NCBI RefSeq assembly: GCF_949820605.1
Contig: NZ_CATKVU010000006.1
Span: 2,429,001 to 2,493,000, forward strand
Direction of reading: 5' to 3'
DNA from: Segatella copri
GTDB taxonomy: Bacteria; Bacteroidota; Bacteroidia; Bacteroidales; Bacteroidaceae
DNA length: 64,000 bases
Below the pieces are notes generated by a model that worked only from the letters and a program-made list of their open reading frames with translations, did no database searches and had not been told where the DNA came from. This document shows, piece by piece, positions 17,107 to 26,928 of the stretch; the first letter of the stretch is position 1; the number at the start of each line of letters is the position of its first letter. A program made the position numbers and the translations under genes.

Positions 17107-18621
17107 ATGAAGATTTTCACAAGCGCTCAGATTCATGAGTTGGATAAATACACCATTGAGCATGAACCTATCAGTTCGCTCAACCTGATGGAACGTGCAG
17201 CCAAAGCGCTGACACGCGCCATAAAAGAGGAATGGTCTAACCGCACTCCAGTGGTCGTTTTCGCCGGTCCGGGTAATAACGGCGGCGATGCGCTTGCTGT
17301 GGCGAGAATGCTCAGCGAGGATGGATATGATGTAAGTGTATACCTCTTTAATGTACAGAATAAACTGTCGGCAGACTGTCTTGCCAACAAGAAACGTCTG
17401 CAGGATGCAAAGAGAGTAAAATTTACTGAGATTACCACTAACCTGGACCCTCCTAAGCTCAATGCAGAAACGCTGGTGGTGGACGGACTCTTTGGAAGCG
17501 GAATCAACAAGCCACTGGCAGGCGGATTCGCCGCGATGGTGAAATATATCAACCAGAGTCCTGCCAAGGTAGTAAGCATCGATATCCCTTCGGGACTGAT
17601 GACCGAGGACAATTCCTATAATATCCATGCCAACATCATCCGTGCCAGTCTGACCCTTACCCTGCAGCAGAAGAAACTGTCGATGCTGATGGCGGATAAC
17701 CAGCAGTACCTGGGCAGACTGCGCGTTCTCAACATCCGACTTTCCCAGGAATTCATCCAAAATACGGAGTGCCAGTGCCGCATACTCGAAGAGAACGACA
17801 TCCGTCCGCTCTTGAAATCGCGCAGCGACTTTGCTCATAAAGGCAGCATGGGTAATGCGCTGCTCATAGCGGGAAGTTACGGCATGAGCGGTGCTTCGGT
17901 ATTAGCCACCAAGGCTTGTCTGAGAACCGGTGCGGGCAAGGTAACAGCCCATACCCCAAAGCGGAATTATGAAATCATGCAGATTTCGGTACCTGAAGCG
18001 GTACTGCAGATGGATGCTGAAGAAACCATATTCAGCGAACCGGTAGATACAGAGATGTTCGATGCGCTGGGCGTAGGTCCCGGATTGGGACAGAACGAGA
18101 CAACAGCCATCGCCCTCATCGCCCAACTGCGCCGTGCTACCTGTCCGCTCGTCATTGATGCCGATGCGCTCAATATTCTTTCCAGCCACAGGGCGTGGAT
18201 GCAGCAGTTGCCAAAGAATATCATCATGACACCTCATCCGAAGGAGTTCGACCGGCTTGCCGGCAATGCGAGCAGCAGCTGTACCGAAAGACTGATGAAG
18301 GCAAGCGAACTGGCAGAACGCCTCCAGGCATACATTATATTAAAGGGACATTATTCTGCACTCTGCCACCCGGATGGAAAGGTAGAATTCTGCTCTACCG
18401 GCAACAGCGGCATGGCCACTGCAGGAAGCGGCGATGTACTGACCGGTATCATCACAGCCCTCCTGGCTAGAGGATACAAGCAGGCAGATGCCTGTCGCCT
18501 GGGTATGCATCTTCATGGTCTGGCTGGTGACCTTGCCGCTAAAGATCTGGGCAAAGAGAGCCTCATCGCCAGCGACATCATCCAATATATTCCGAAAGCA
18601 TTTCTCAGATTGGAAGAATAA
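17107..18621 (+). CDS. nnr: Bifunctional NAD(P)H-hydrate epimerase / ADP-dependent dehydratase
   Basis: 504 aa two-domain repair enzyme. The N-terminal YjeF_N domain (1-215) holds GPGNNGGD at 54-61 and VDGLFGSGINKPL, and epimerises (R)- and (S)-NAD(P)HX. The C-terminal carbohydrate-kinase-like domain (225-504) holds KGSMGNALLIAGSYGMSGA, TPHPKEFDRL and NSGMATAGSGDVLTG, the ADP site of the dehydratase. Together they restore hydrated NAD(P)H. The gene is single, divergent from the hpt operon, and ends at a hairpin shared with the convergent regulator gene. Confidence 0.96.
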   Translation: MKIFTSAQIHELDKYTIEHEPISSLNLMERAAKALTRAIKEEWSNRTPVVVFAGPGNNGGDALAVARMLSEDGYDVSVYLFNVQNKLSADCLANKKRLQDAKRVKFTEITTNLDPPKLNAETLVVDGLFGSGINKPLAGGFAAMVKYINQSPAKVVSIDIPSGLMTEDNSYNIHANIIRASLTLTLQQKKLSMLMADNQQYLGRLRVLNIRLSQEFIQNTECQCRILEENDIRPLLKSRSDFAHKGSMGNALLIAGSYGMSGASVLATKACLRTGAGKVTAHTPKRNYEIMQISVPEAVLQMDAEETIFSEPVDTEMFDALGVGPGLGQNETTAIALIAQLRRATCPLVIDADALNILSSHRAWMQQLPKNIIMTPHPKEFDRLAGNASSSCTERLMKASELAERLQAYIILKGHYSALCHPDGKVEFCSTGNSGMATAGSGDVLTGIITALLARGYKQADACRLGMHLHGLAGDLAAKDLGKESLIASDIIQYIPKAFLRLEE

Positions 18622-18645
18622 TTACCAAGAAATAAGAATATCCAT

Positions 18646-18678
18646 AAAAGTCAGGAGTTTTCGGCTTCTGACTTTTTT
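18646..18678. terminator. Terminator of nnr overlapping the end of the convergent gene
   Basis: Stem AAAAGTCAG / CTGACTTTT with a 13-nt loop and a T run on the plus strand. Its left half covers the stop codon of the LuxR-type gene at 18651. Confidence 0.75.
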
Positions 18679-19733
18679 ACTTGTTTCTGCGCATCATAGA
18701 ACCTTACTTCCAAGGTTCTCCTCAAATCATCGCGACGGTCCATATTCAACTTTTTGCGGATATGGCAACGCTGGCTGGTGATATTTGATTCACTCTTATT
18801 GAGTTTTACACATATTTCCTTTAAAGTCCGTCCCTGGAGAATCAGCTTGCATATTTCCTTTTCGCTGAATGTAAGTCCATCACAAACCTGATCCCACGCC
18901 ACTCTATCCAATTCTTCATTAAACAGATGTTTAGAAGCATGGGTAATAATCTTCTGCCGGACATCAGGAGTCAGACGCTTCATCAGGCTTTCTGCTGCTT
19001 CCGGTTCATTATCCTTCAAATCGGCAAGCATATTCAACGCCTTGTTTTCTACCCGAGCCATCCGTTTCGGCTGGCGCAACCCCTTGGTTACAATACTCAT
19101 ATTATATACTGCCACATAAACCAGCATCACGAAACCCAGAAAAATCGTCTTCATACTGAACAGAGCTGGCATAAGCGGAGTGCTGAACAGGTATATCAGC
19201 AATAGCGGTATCATACCTGCCGTGATGATGGTGCAAGTCTTATACAAAGTTTGGCTTAACGCTGTAATAGCCAGGATAAAGACGACAAACAGGTTGCAGA
19301 TAACGCTCAAATTATCATTGGGCAAACCAAAATTGATGCAAAATACGCTATCAAGAGCCAGTTTGGCGAACATCAGAAGGTAAAGAGAAGAAATACCTTT
19401 CACGAAAGCAATCTTCCGCTTCCAAATGAGGAACTGCAGGAGGCAGAACACGAATGTATGCAAACAGCAAAGGCTTAAACCATAAGATTCTTTCGTCACC
19501 AGAAAGAGCATAATATGATAAGGTATGATAATCAGCTCGCTTATCGTCAGAAGTAGAAAGGCGATAATGCGTCGGCGGTCTACCACACCACAATATTGAG
19601 GGCATAAATGATGCTCTACCCTCATAATCAGGTTTACAATGTCATTCTTCAGTTTCATTTCGTTTTGGTTATTTTCTTGAATCTTACTTATACTTTCGTA
19701 AGTCAAACGGCTCTTTTTCTTGGAAATTGCCAT
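18651..19733 (-). CDS. Membrane-anchored LuxR-type HTH regulator
   Basis: 360 aa. After a polar N-terminus with the sequence HHLCPQYCGVVDRRR, about six hydrophobic helices occupy residues 55-220. A helical linker and a C-terminal LuxR (GerE) HTH follow at about 290-345: GLTFSEKEICKLILQGRTLK, then the recognition part NKSESNITSQRCHIRKKLNM. Bacteroidetes encode many such membrane regulators. The signal and targets are unknown, and no receiver domain or kinase gene is nearby. A TAATTTTG box lies 28 nt upstream. Convergent with nnr. The neighbouring gene-free region at 19.73-20.32 kb could be under its control, but this is only inference. Confidence 0.8.
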   Translation of the reverse strand: MAISKKKSRLTYESISKIQENNQNEMKLKNDIVNLIMRVEHHLCPQYCGVVDRRRIIAFLLLTISELIIIPYHIMLFLVTKESYGLSLCCLHTFVFCLLQFLIWKRKIAFVKGISSLYLLMFAKLALDSVFCINFGLPNDNLSVICNLFVVFILAITALSQTLYKTCTIITAGMIPLLLIYLFSTPLMPALFSMKTIFLGFVMLVYVAVYNMSIVTKGLRQPKRMARVENKALNMLADLKDNEPEAAESLMKRLTPDVRQKIITHASKHLFNEELDRVAWDQVCDGLTFSEKEICKLILQGRTLKEICVKLNKSESNITSQRCHIRKKLNMDRRDDLRRTLEVRFYDAQKQVKKSEAENS

Positions 19734-19892
19734 TTTTTAGGGAATTATTGATTTCGGCTGCAAAATTACAAATAATATCAGAAATTCTTGTTCAATTATC
19801 AGAAAATCGTACAACTTTAACGATTTTAAGCATAAATCAGTGCACTTTTTAGGGGGGGGTGGGAAATTCAGTATTTTTCAGTGTAGAAAAGT

Positions 19893-19923
19893 TTGGTCGT
19901 CTTAAATATTCACTATATTTTTG
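19893..19923 (+). promoter_or_regulatory. Orphan promoter without a downstream gene
   Basis: TTG at 19893-19895 and TATTTTTG at 19916-19923 with a 20-nt spacer, as good as the rplS promoter. The following 300 nt contain no ORF with support, so the product could be a non-coding RNA or nothing. Confidence 0.55.
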
Positions 19924-20363
19924 CAGCTGAAATTCAAAAACTTGAGATACAGATGAGCTAAAAAATAAGTTGAAAATAAACTGAAAGGAAAAAGAAACAG
20001 TTGAAAGTAAACTTCAGAAAACAAGAGTTCTCAGTAGCTTCAGGTATTGGTGATCATTATAAAGAGTATACAAGTAAGTAACAAGGTGATTCTAAATCAT
20101 TCAATGTATTTTTTAATAAAAAAAACGATAAGTTTTTGCAGATGTCTTAGAATGAGAGAGTTATGAGGATATTCAAAAATTCAGGTAATGACTTGGCAAC
20201 GGTCTTAATCTCAGCGTTTTGCCGCTCATTACTGTCAAACAACTCTTCAAATGCAAAAATACAAATTATTTCTCAAACTGCCTAATGGTAGTATGAGAAA
20301 ATCTGTTTTTTAACTCTTTGCGAAGATTTTCCGAAAAGAAAGGAGTGCAGACTTGGCTATGCC

Positions 20364-20404
20364 AAACAGACGAACGGCGTTTTTCTACTGCCGTTCGTCT
20401 GTTT
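20364..20404 (-). terminator. Hairpin after the ABC operon
   Basis: Perfect 15-bp stem AAACAGACGAACGGC / GCCGTTCGTCTGTTT with an 11-nt loop, 53 nt beyond the last ABC gene stop. It probably ends that transcript, although no long T run follows. Confidence 0.6.
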
Positions 20405-20456
20405 CAAGGTATGGCTGATACATTACTTTCCATGCTTAATAAGCAACAGGAAAGAA

Positions 20457-22187
20457 TCACATCTGCCATCCCATCGTTTTCTCCTGAATGTTCCAAAGCC
20501 GGGCGTAAAGTCCGCACTTGCCCATCAGTTCGGCGTGTGTTCCCTGTTCGGCGATGCGCCCATTGTCAAGTACAACGATGCGGTCGGCATTCATGATGGT
20601 CTTCAGACGATGGGCGATGACAATGACCGTCCGCCCGTTGACGAGTGTGTCAATGGCGCGTTGCACCTCCACCTCGTTCTCCGGGTCAAGTGATGCGGTG
20701 GCTTCATCGAGCAGGATGACAGGGGCATCTTTCAATATGGCACGGGCTATGGAGAGGCGCTGCTTCTCGCCGCCGCTCAACGTGCATCCGCCTTCGCCCA
20801 CATGGGTGTCGTAACCTTGCGGCAGGCGCATGATGAAATCGTGACAGCAAGCGCAGCGGGCTGCAGCCATGACCTCATCATCGGAGGCATCGGGCTTACC
20901 GAAACGGATGTTGTTACGGATGGTGTCTTGAAAGAGATAGACATCCTGGAATACCATCGACATGCGGCTCATCAGCGATTCCGGCTGTATCTCGCTCATC
21001 GGTATACCACCGAATGTGACGCGCCCTTGTTGCGGGTCATAGAATCGGGCGCAGAGTTTCAACAGCGTACTCTTTCCGCTGCCCGATGGTCCGACAAGAG
21101 CCGTGAGTGAGTTTTGCGGCAGTGTAAGCGACAAGTCGTGAAGCACATCCTTTCCGTCATAGCCGAACGAGACGTGTTCCATGCGGATGTCACCGTTCTC
21201 AGGAGCCTTGCGAATGCCCTGCATTTCCGGCTCACGCATCAGCGAGAGGATGCGACCTCCCGCGATGGAGAAATAGCGGAACTCGGCAAAGTTGGTCAGT
21301 GCAGAAGTGAGCGGGTCGAACACGCGCGAGCCTACAATGAGGAACAGGACGAAAGTGAGCACGGAAAGCTGACCACCCAGCATGAGATAGACACCGCAAA
21401 GCACCATTAGCGTAAGTCCGGCACGGACGAGGGCGATGCTCAGCAACACGAAGGGACCGAGCAATGCTTCCTGACGGATGGCTGCGCGGCGCAGACGGGC
21501 GAAAGCATCGCGCAGGCGGACAAAACGCTCGCCAACAAGGTTGTATGCCTTCATCACGCGGATGCCCTGCAGGTATTCCTCTAAACGGTTGCCCGCGTTT
21601 ATCTTCGCCTCTATTTGTTGCCCACTCAGTTTGTTTTGCGCGTATGTGCTCAGCCAAAGCACAAGCACGGACAGCGGAAGGGCGATGAACATCGCCGTGG
21701 CCATGCGCCAGTCTATCCATAACAGCGAGAGGAAAGCGAGCAAGGGCATCACCATGGCTCCCATCAGTTGCGGCAGATAGTGGGAAACGCCAGTCTCGGC
21801 CATCGTGAAATCTGTGATAATCATTGAAGACAGGTCGCCGGGGTCGCGATGTGAGAGGAATCCTAACGACAGTCGCCGCAGGTGCTCGGCAAGGGATATG
21901 CGCCCGGATGCGCTCATCTCGTATGCGCCTCGGAAGTTGGCACGGTAGGCGGCACGCTCCGCCGCCGCCATCACTCCCATGTATAAGACGAGTACGGCAA
22001 TGATTGTCCACAGCCTCGTTGTGTCCAGCGGTGTGCCACTGCCGTCGAAACTGCGGAAGATGGTACTGACAGCCTCAATGGAGAGACAGAATGGTACTAT
22101 GTTCACAAGATTGGCGAGCATCGTGAAACCGACGGGCTTCCGAAGTCGCTCGGTCTGCCCGATTGTAATGTTGTTGATTGCGTTCAT
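20457..22187 (-). CDS. ABC exporter, fused membrane and ATPase domains (second half-transporter)
   Basis: 576 aa from the ATG at 22187. An earlier in-frame ATG at 22205 overlaps the stop of the methyltransferase gene, but AAGGAGAAC lies between the two and serves the later ATG. Six membrane helices occupy about residues 15-290. The ATPase domain has Walker A GPSGSGKST, the Q-loop VFQDVYLFQD, the signature LSGGEKQR, Walker B VILLDEATASLD and the H-loop AHRL. It likely forms a heterodimer with the other half-transporter encoded two genes upstream. Substrate unknown; the arrangement resembles YbtP/YbtQ-type and multidrug exporters. Foreign-looking codon use. Confidence 0.92.
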   Translation of the reverse strand: MNAINNITIGQTERLRKPVGFTMLANLVNIVPFCLSIEAVSTIFRSFDGSGTPLDTTRLWTIIAVLVLYMGVMAAAERAAYRANFRGAYEMSASGRISLAEHLRRLSLGFLSHRDPGDLSSMIITDFTMAETGVSHYLPQLMGAMVMPLLAFLSLLWIDWRMATAMFIALPLSVLVLWLSTYAQNKLSGQQIEAKINAGNRLEEYLQGIRVMKAYNLVGERFVRLRDAFARLRRAAIRQEALLGPFVLLSIALVRAGLTLMVLCGVYLMLGGQLSVLTFVLFLIVGSRVFDPLTSALTNFAEFRYFSIAGGRILSLMREPEMQGIRKAPENGDIRMEHVSFGYDGKDVLHDLSLTLPQNSLTALVGPSGSGKSTLLKLCARFYDPQQGRVTFGGIPMSEIQPESLMSRMSMVFQDVYLFQDTIRNNIRFGKPDASDDEVMAAARCACCHDFIMRLPQGYDTHVGEGGCTLSGGEKQRLSIARAILKDAPVILLDEATASLDPENEVEVQRAIDTLVNGRTVIVIAHRLKTIMNADRIVVLDNGRIAEQGTHAELMGKCGLYARLWNIQEKTMGWQM

Positions 22188-22201
22188 ATACAGTTCTCCT
22201 T

Positions 22202-22822
22202 TCATTTATGTGATATAATATGTATTTCGTCCTTTTTACGGACTGTTCTGATGGATGAGAATCCTGCTTCAGACAACCGTTCTTCCAAATCTTCTGGAGT
22301 ATAGACCACCATTCCGTCTATCCGTTCCGTCCACATTTTCCCAAGTTCGGGGTCGCTCGCTTCCAAACTGATAAGGAAACAGCCTCCCTTTCGGAGCACA
22401 CGCGCTACCTCAGACAACGCTTTGTTTACAGGCGACCAGAAATAGACCGTTTCAAAAGCTGTTACTGCATCAAACGCCCCTTCTTTATATGGCAAGGAAC
22501 AGACATCCCCTTGTTGTATGAAACATCTTTTATCCAAGTCTTTTGTATTGTACTTTTGGGCGAATGAAACACTTTCTTCTGACAGGTCTATGCCGTAGAT
22601 GTTTCCTTTCGGGCATAAATTCAATAGACGTTTCAAATTCGCACCACCGCCGCAGCCTATATCAAGCACATTCCATTCCGGCTGCCATTTCACTTGCTTC
22701 ATGCCACGATTAGCCAAAGATGCATGAAAACAATTCATTCCCCGCAAAATCATCCGTCCCCAAAATCCTTGCGGACAACTTGTGTTTTGCAAGACTTTGT
22801 TTAAGAAATTCCTTTTTCCCAT
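22202..22822 (-). CDS. Class I SAM-dependent methyltransferase
   Basis: 206 aa. The SAM-binding motif I VLDIGCGGGANLKRLL, the acidic loop YGIDLSEESVSFA, motif II QQGDVCSLPYKEGAFDAVTA and post-motif ARVLRKGGCFLIS are those of a UbiE/Methyltransf_11-type enzyme acting on a small molecule. The gene starts 7 nt after the first ABC gene and its TGA overlaps an ATG of the next, so it is part of a tight operon with the two half-transporters. A methylated small substrate exported by the pair, or modification of the transported compound, would fit the context (inference). Confidence 0.88.
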   Translation of the reverse strand: MGKRNFLNKVLQNTSCPQGFWGRMILRGMNCFHASLANRGMKQVKWQPEWNVLDIGCGGGANLKRLLNLCPKGNIYGIDLSEESVSFAQKYNTKDLDKRCFIQQGDVCSLPYKEGAFDAVTAFETVYFWSPVNKALSEVARVLRKGGCFLISLEASDPELGKMWTERIDGMVVYTPEDLEERLSEAGFSSIRTVRKKDEIHIISHK

Positions 22823-22829
22823 ATTGCTT

Positions 22830-24632
22830 TTAATTTTTGTTCAACGTCCAATGGTATGCGCTCGTATAGGCATCCCACATATTTTTATATACGCCCGGCG
22901 TGCGGCTCAGTTCCGTGTGCCGTCCCTGTTGCGCCACACGCCCCTCTTTCAGCACGACGATGTTGTCTGCCGACACGATGGACGATAGACGGTGAGCAAT
23001 GACTATCACCGTCTTGCCTTTCATCAACTTGGCAAGAGCCTGCTGCATGCGGTATTCGTTCTCCGGGTCGGCAAAGGCTGTAGCCTCATCAAGCACCAGT
23101 ATCGGAGCATTCTTCAGTATGGCACGAGCCACGCAGACACGCTGCGCCTCGCCGCCGGAGAGATAGACGCCATTGTCACCGATGCGCGTCTGATAGCCTT
23201 GTGGCAGGCGGCTGATGAAGTCGTTGCATTGTGCGGCACGGGCGGCATCCTCCACCTGCTTTGCCGTCGCATGGGGACAGCCCACAGCAATGTTCTCATA
23301 GAGTGTGTCGTAGAAGAGGAACGTGTCCTGAAAGACAAACGACACGAGGCTCATCAGCCGTTCCGTGGCTATCTCCTTGATATTTACCCCGCCAATGCGG
23401 ATTTCCCCTTCCGTCACATCCCAGAAGCGGGGTATCAGGTTGGCAACGGTCGATTTGCCGCTGCCCGACGGTCCCACGAGGGCGGTTATCGCACCTTGTC
23501 TTGCCGCGAACGAGATGTCACGCAAGGCTTCAGTCCGTGTGCCCTCGTCCGTGTTCTCGTATGCAAACGACACGTGCCGGAACTCAATGTCGCAGGTCAC
23601 GGGCATCTGCGGATGCTTTGACTCCGCCACAGGACATCGGTTCAGGATGCGGTCGATACGCTCCACGCCTTCATCTATCTCCCGTGTGCTGCTTCCGAGA
23701 TACATCAGCTTATAGACCGGTGATGCCACACCCGGACCCATGATGATGAAAAACAGCCACACGGCGGCGAGGGCAATGCTTCCGGGAGTGGCCTGCAACA
23801 GCATGATGCCGACGGGAAGAATGAACGTGACAACGGAATTAAGCAACACCGTGAACGCAATCATTCCACTCTGATAGGTATCACACACGCGAAGTGCGAA
23901 TGTCTTGTACGCCTCTATCTCCGCATGGAAGCGTCGGAACGATAGAACGCTCTGCCCGAATATCTTCACCACAGGCATACCGCGCACATACTGCACGGCA
24001 GAGGCCGACATCTGTTCCTGTGCGTCGAAATAAGCTCTGGTGAACTCCTGTGCTTTCTTGCCCATGAAATTGCCGAACTGCAGGGCGATGCTCAGGGCTA
24101 TGACCGCAAGGCATACTGCCGCTATCCACCCGGAGAGCGAGAAGAAGATAGCAAACATCACCGCCACCGTGGCGACGACATTCACTATGTCGGGGATGGT
24201 GTGGGCGATGAATGTCTCCATTTTCTCAATGTTCTGTTCCATCGTTTTCTTGATGGCTCCCGTTGATGTGTTAGTCAGAAAGCCTAATGGCAACCGTCCG
24301 ATATGTTCAGAGAGTCTCACACGCATACCGTAGAGAATGTTGAATGCCGCCACATGCGAAGCCATCAGTGAGGCATAAAGCGTCAGCAAGCCGAGGGCGA
24401 GGCCTCCGAGCGCAGTCCATCCCAAAAGCTCCATGGTTGCGCCATTGGCTGAAGTCGGTGAACCGCCATGTTCCAGCAGTTTCCGAAGGATTTCATACAC
24501 AGCCCAATAGGGCACAAGCATACATACGGCACTCGCCGCCGACAACACGCCTGCCACGATGAGCAGTCCCTTGCGCTGTCCCGCTATCTCCATCAGCCGG
24601 GACAAGCCTTTCTTTTTCTTTTCTTGTTTCAT
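22830..24632 (-). CDS. ABC exporter, fused membrane and ATPase domains (first half-transporter)
   Basis: 600 aa. A basic N-terminus (MKQEKKKKGLSRLMEIAGQR) precedes six membrane helices (about 20-310). The ATPase domain has Walker A GPSGSGKST, the Q-loop VFQDTFLFYD, the signature YLSGGEAQR, Walker B ILVLDEATAFADPE and the H-loop AHRLSS. The change from SLD to FAD after Walker B differs from the partner protein, so the two ATP sites are unequal, as in heterodimeric exporters. First gene of the operon, 153 nt after the broken tetR. The gap holds two short hairpins that could be operator or attenuator sites. Confidence 0.92.
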   Translation of the reverse strand: MKQEKKKKGLSRLMEIAGQRKGLLIVAGVLSAASAVCMLVPYWAVYEILRKLLEHGGSPTSANGATMELLGWTALGGLALGLLTLYASLMASHVAAFNILYGMRVRLSEHIGRLPLGFLTNTSTGAIKKTMEQNIEKMETFIAHTIPDIVNVVATVAVMFAIFFSLSGWIAAVCLAVIALSIALQFGNFMGKKAQEFTRAYFDAQEQMSASAVQYVRGMPVVKIFGQSVLSFRRFHAEIEAYKTFALRVCDTYQSGMIAFTVLLNSVVTFILPVGIMLLQATPGSIALAAVWLFFIIMGPGVASPVYKLMYLGSSTREIDEGVERIDRILNRCPVAESKHPQMPVTCDIEFRHVSFAYENTDEGTRTEALRDISFAARQGAITALVGPSGSGKSTVANLIPRFWDVTEGEIRIGGVNIKEIATERLMSLVSFVFQDTFLFYDTLYENIAVGCPHATAKQVEDAARAAQCNDFISRLPQGYQTRIGDNGVYLSGGEAQRVCVARAILKNAPILVLDEATAFADPENEYRMQQALAKLMKGKTVIVIAHRLSSIVSADNIVVLKEGRVAQQGRHTELSRTPGVYKNMWDAYTSAYHWTLNKN

Positions 24633-25337
24633 ACTCTGTTGTTATCTTTGGTTGATTATATCCATTCTTGCCAAATGGATGAATAATGGACCTTTCGGTT
24701 GAGCAAGGGTAGGGAGTTTGCTCACTCTGCCGAGTGTAAGAAAGGTGCGCAAAAGCGAACGATATTCCGAAACGTTCAAAATCTATCATACTTCGGTTTC
24801 ATATATGTTCATTATATTCTTCCATCCCTGTATCTCGAAGCGCATGTATTCCTCAACTATCCGACCTATTTCCTGTCTCTGAATGTTGTGCATCAGCATT
24901 TCTTCAAACAGTGTGAACATCCATACGGTGTGCAGATGTATGAAGAAATCGGATACCGCGACATTGATTTCCGGGTGTCTTTGCTTGTTGTCGGCGAACC
25001 ATGCCTTGACCTGCTCGGTAGCCCTGTTGGTGAACTGCTCCCGGAATGTCTCCAACGAAGAACCTTGCGCAAGAAACAACAAGATTCTCATAAGCGTCCT
25101 GTACTTGTCAATCAACTGCACATATTCGTTCACACAATCCCTGAAATAAGCCTCCGAGAACATTTCCAAGGCATCCCTGCCACTTTGTCCATGATGCTTT
25201 TCCAATAACCGCTTGAACTCATCAGTCACGGGGCGGACTACCGCCTGAAACAGTTCGTCCTTGCCCGCAAAATAATTATAGACATTGCCCACGCCCATTC
25301 CAGCGGCATCGGCAATATCACGCATGGAAGTTTTTAG

Positions 25338-26928
25338 CCTCAAATCCGCAACCTATAGGGTTTAGTGGGATTTTGCTTGCAAAGCGACAAAATTCATTTT
25401 ATTGTACATATTTCTTGCACAACAGAAATGTCGCAGACACAAAATCCCCTTACCCCATAAAGCGATTTGAGGTAATACGCTGGTTTAACCAGAAAAGCAT
25501 GGTCTTTAACCAAAGTCTGTCTTGAACAGGTTGGCATAAGCATTGTTGTCTGAGTAAATGTTCAATACATGCCTACGTGATGTCTTAATCCATTTCGCAG
25601 GAACAGAGATGAACTTGAAAACAAAGGTCTTGATTCTGCTGGTGGCACGCAATCCAAATTCATGGGTTTTCAATCTCTGCATAATAGCTTTGTAGAAGTT
25701 TCTGATGAGAGCTGTCATAAGCAGGAATACAGTATTCTGTGCCATGAACGATTTTGGCAATCGATTCCAGCCAAAGCCATTGTTCATGTCATCGAAGATG
25801 CGTTCCTTGCCACCACGAAGATTGTAGAATTCCACGATGTCTCTTGCACTCGACTTGTAATCGTTAGTCAGTATACATCTGTAGGTATATTCGCCTTCCC
25901 AAATGTCAAGGTCTCCATCTATTCGCCTTTGTCTCTGTATGACAAGACGATACGGTTTTCCTTTCCATTTCTCAACAAGGATAGAATTCAACTCAAACTC
26001 AATACCGTTGATTTCAACAGTTTTCCATCCAGTTAAGGCAAACATGGAATCGTAGAAAGAAGAGCATCTGTTGGCACGAATATAAAAATGCCTGCAATGA
26101 GCCTCTACCATATCTACGATTTCCTCCGAACATGAGCCGCAATCCATGCGGGCACGAGAAATATATATTTCCGAAGCCTCCAATCGCTTGAAGATTCTTT
26201 CCAAAGTTTCTTTTTGGTTGAAGCGTACGTTTGTGTTGCCGTCTCTATTTTCAATACCAACAATCATGTCGTTAATGACAGCTACGCCTGGACTATAGCC
26301 CAAGAACTTCTTGTAGGTTGGTTTTGCATCATACTTCTCTGTTTCAATGAACTGATGGTCAAAGTCAAAATCATACTCTTGACCGGATTTCAATTGACCA
26401 GTAGCAAGCAGGGCATTGACCAGTAAGCAGTTCATCTTGTCTGCAGTATTGAAATCATAGGATTTGCCAGAAGCAGACTTATAGGTGATGCTCTTAAAAG
26501 TCAGTTCTTCGATAGCACGTAATATGGTGTCTGCGCTGCAAGTGCGAAGAGTTGGATGAAGAGACAAATGTTTCATCAGGTGAGTTGTAACATCCTCAAT
26601 ACATGAGCCACCACAAAGATATACGCACATCAGAGAGCGTAGAATCTCGCTATATTGATAACCAAACATAGTGCATCTCAATCCCAAGGTGGAATCTATG
26701 GTTTGAGCTAAAAGAGCATCAAATTGCTCCATAATCGAAAAAATTCCCCCAAAAGGAGTGAGTTTCTCAGATTTTATTTGTATCTTTGCCATGTCATATT
26801 AGAGTTTTGCTTGTCTTCTTTTCGCAACACTAAGGTAAGTGAAAATTCTGACATGGCAAAATCCTGGGTAACTTTTTGTTGCACAGGCACTTATAAATAA
26901 TGTTAAATATAGTGTTGCGGAATTAAGG
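25338..26928 (-). mobile_element. IS1380-family insertion sequence, complete, 1591 bp
   Basis: Ends are defined by imperfect inverted repeats: CCTCAAATCCGCAAC at 25338-25352 and, inverted, CCTTAATTCCGCAAC at 26914-26928 (13 of 15 match). A 5-bp target duplication TTTAG flanks it at 25333-25337 and 26929-26933. Length, duplication size and transposase type all fit the IS1380 family. It carries one transposase gene in the same orientation as the tetR and ABC genes it interrupts. Confidence 0.92.
25506..26792 (-). CDS. IS1380-family DDE transposase
   Basis: 428 aa starting MAKIQIKSEKLTPFGGI. The likely catalytic acids are Asp in DFDHQFIETEK, Asp in RARMDCGSCSEE and Glu in NLRGGKERIFDDMNN, the last being the YREK-like block of IS1380 transposases. 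The gene appears intact, so the element may still be active. Its first 26 coding nucleotides are identical to those of the IS1182-family transposase at 39198. The ATG is 136 nt inside the right end of the element. Confidence 0.93.
   Translation of the reverse strand: MAKIQIKSEKLTPFGGIFSIMEQFDALLAQTIDSTLGLRCTMFGYQYSEILRSLMCVYLCGGSCIEDVTTHLMKHLSLHPTLRTCSADTILRAIEELTFKSITYKSASGKSYDFNTADKMNCLLVNALLATGQLKSGQEYDFDFDHQFIETEKYDAKPTYKKFLGYSPGVAVINDMIVGIENRDGNTNVRFNQKETLERIFKRLEASEIYISRARMDCGSCSEEIVDMVEAHCRHFYIRANRCSSFYDSMFALTGWKTVEINGIEFELNSILVEKWKGKPYRLVIQRQRRIDGDLDIWEGEYTYRCILTNDYKSSARDIVEFYNLRGGKERIFDDMNNGFGWNRLPKSFMAQNTVFLLMTALIRNFYKAIMQRLKTHEFGLRATSRIKTFVFKFISVPAKWIKTSRRHVLNIYSDNNAYANLFKTDFG

Larger units (their letters stand above)
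19734..20456. other. Gene-poor AT-rich region with an orphan promoter
   Basis: No protein gene is supported in these 723 bases. It holds the leader of the LuxR-type gene (minus-strand TAATTTTG at 19761-19768), a G8 tract plus TGGG at 19852-19863, a near-consensus plus-strand promoter at 19893-19923 that leads into no ORF, and a 15-bp perfect hairpin at 20364-20404. The sequence from about 20321 is the probable left edge of the foreign block. Confidence 0.6.

Noticed and set aside
20150..20262. Short minus-strand frame reading FEELFDSNERQNAEIKTVAK before a stop, behind a TATTTTTG box
   Set aside because: It looks protein-like but has no ATG start, is about 35 codons, and no family is recognised. 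It may be a gene remnant, but support is too weak.
24633..24785. Short palindromes ACTC/GAGT and CCAT/ATGG between tetR and the first ABC gene as TetR operators
   Set aside because: The arms are only four bases and not placed over a recognisable promoter, so an operator cannot be claimed.
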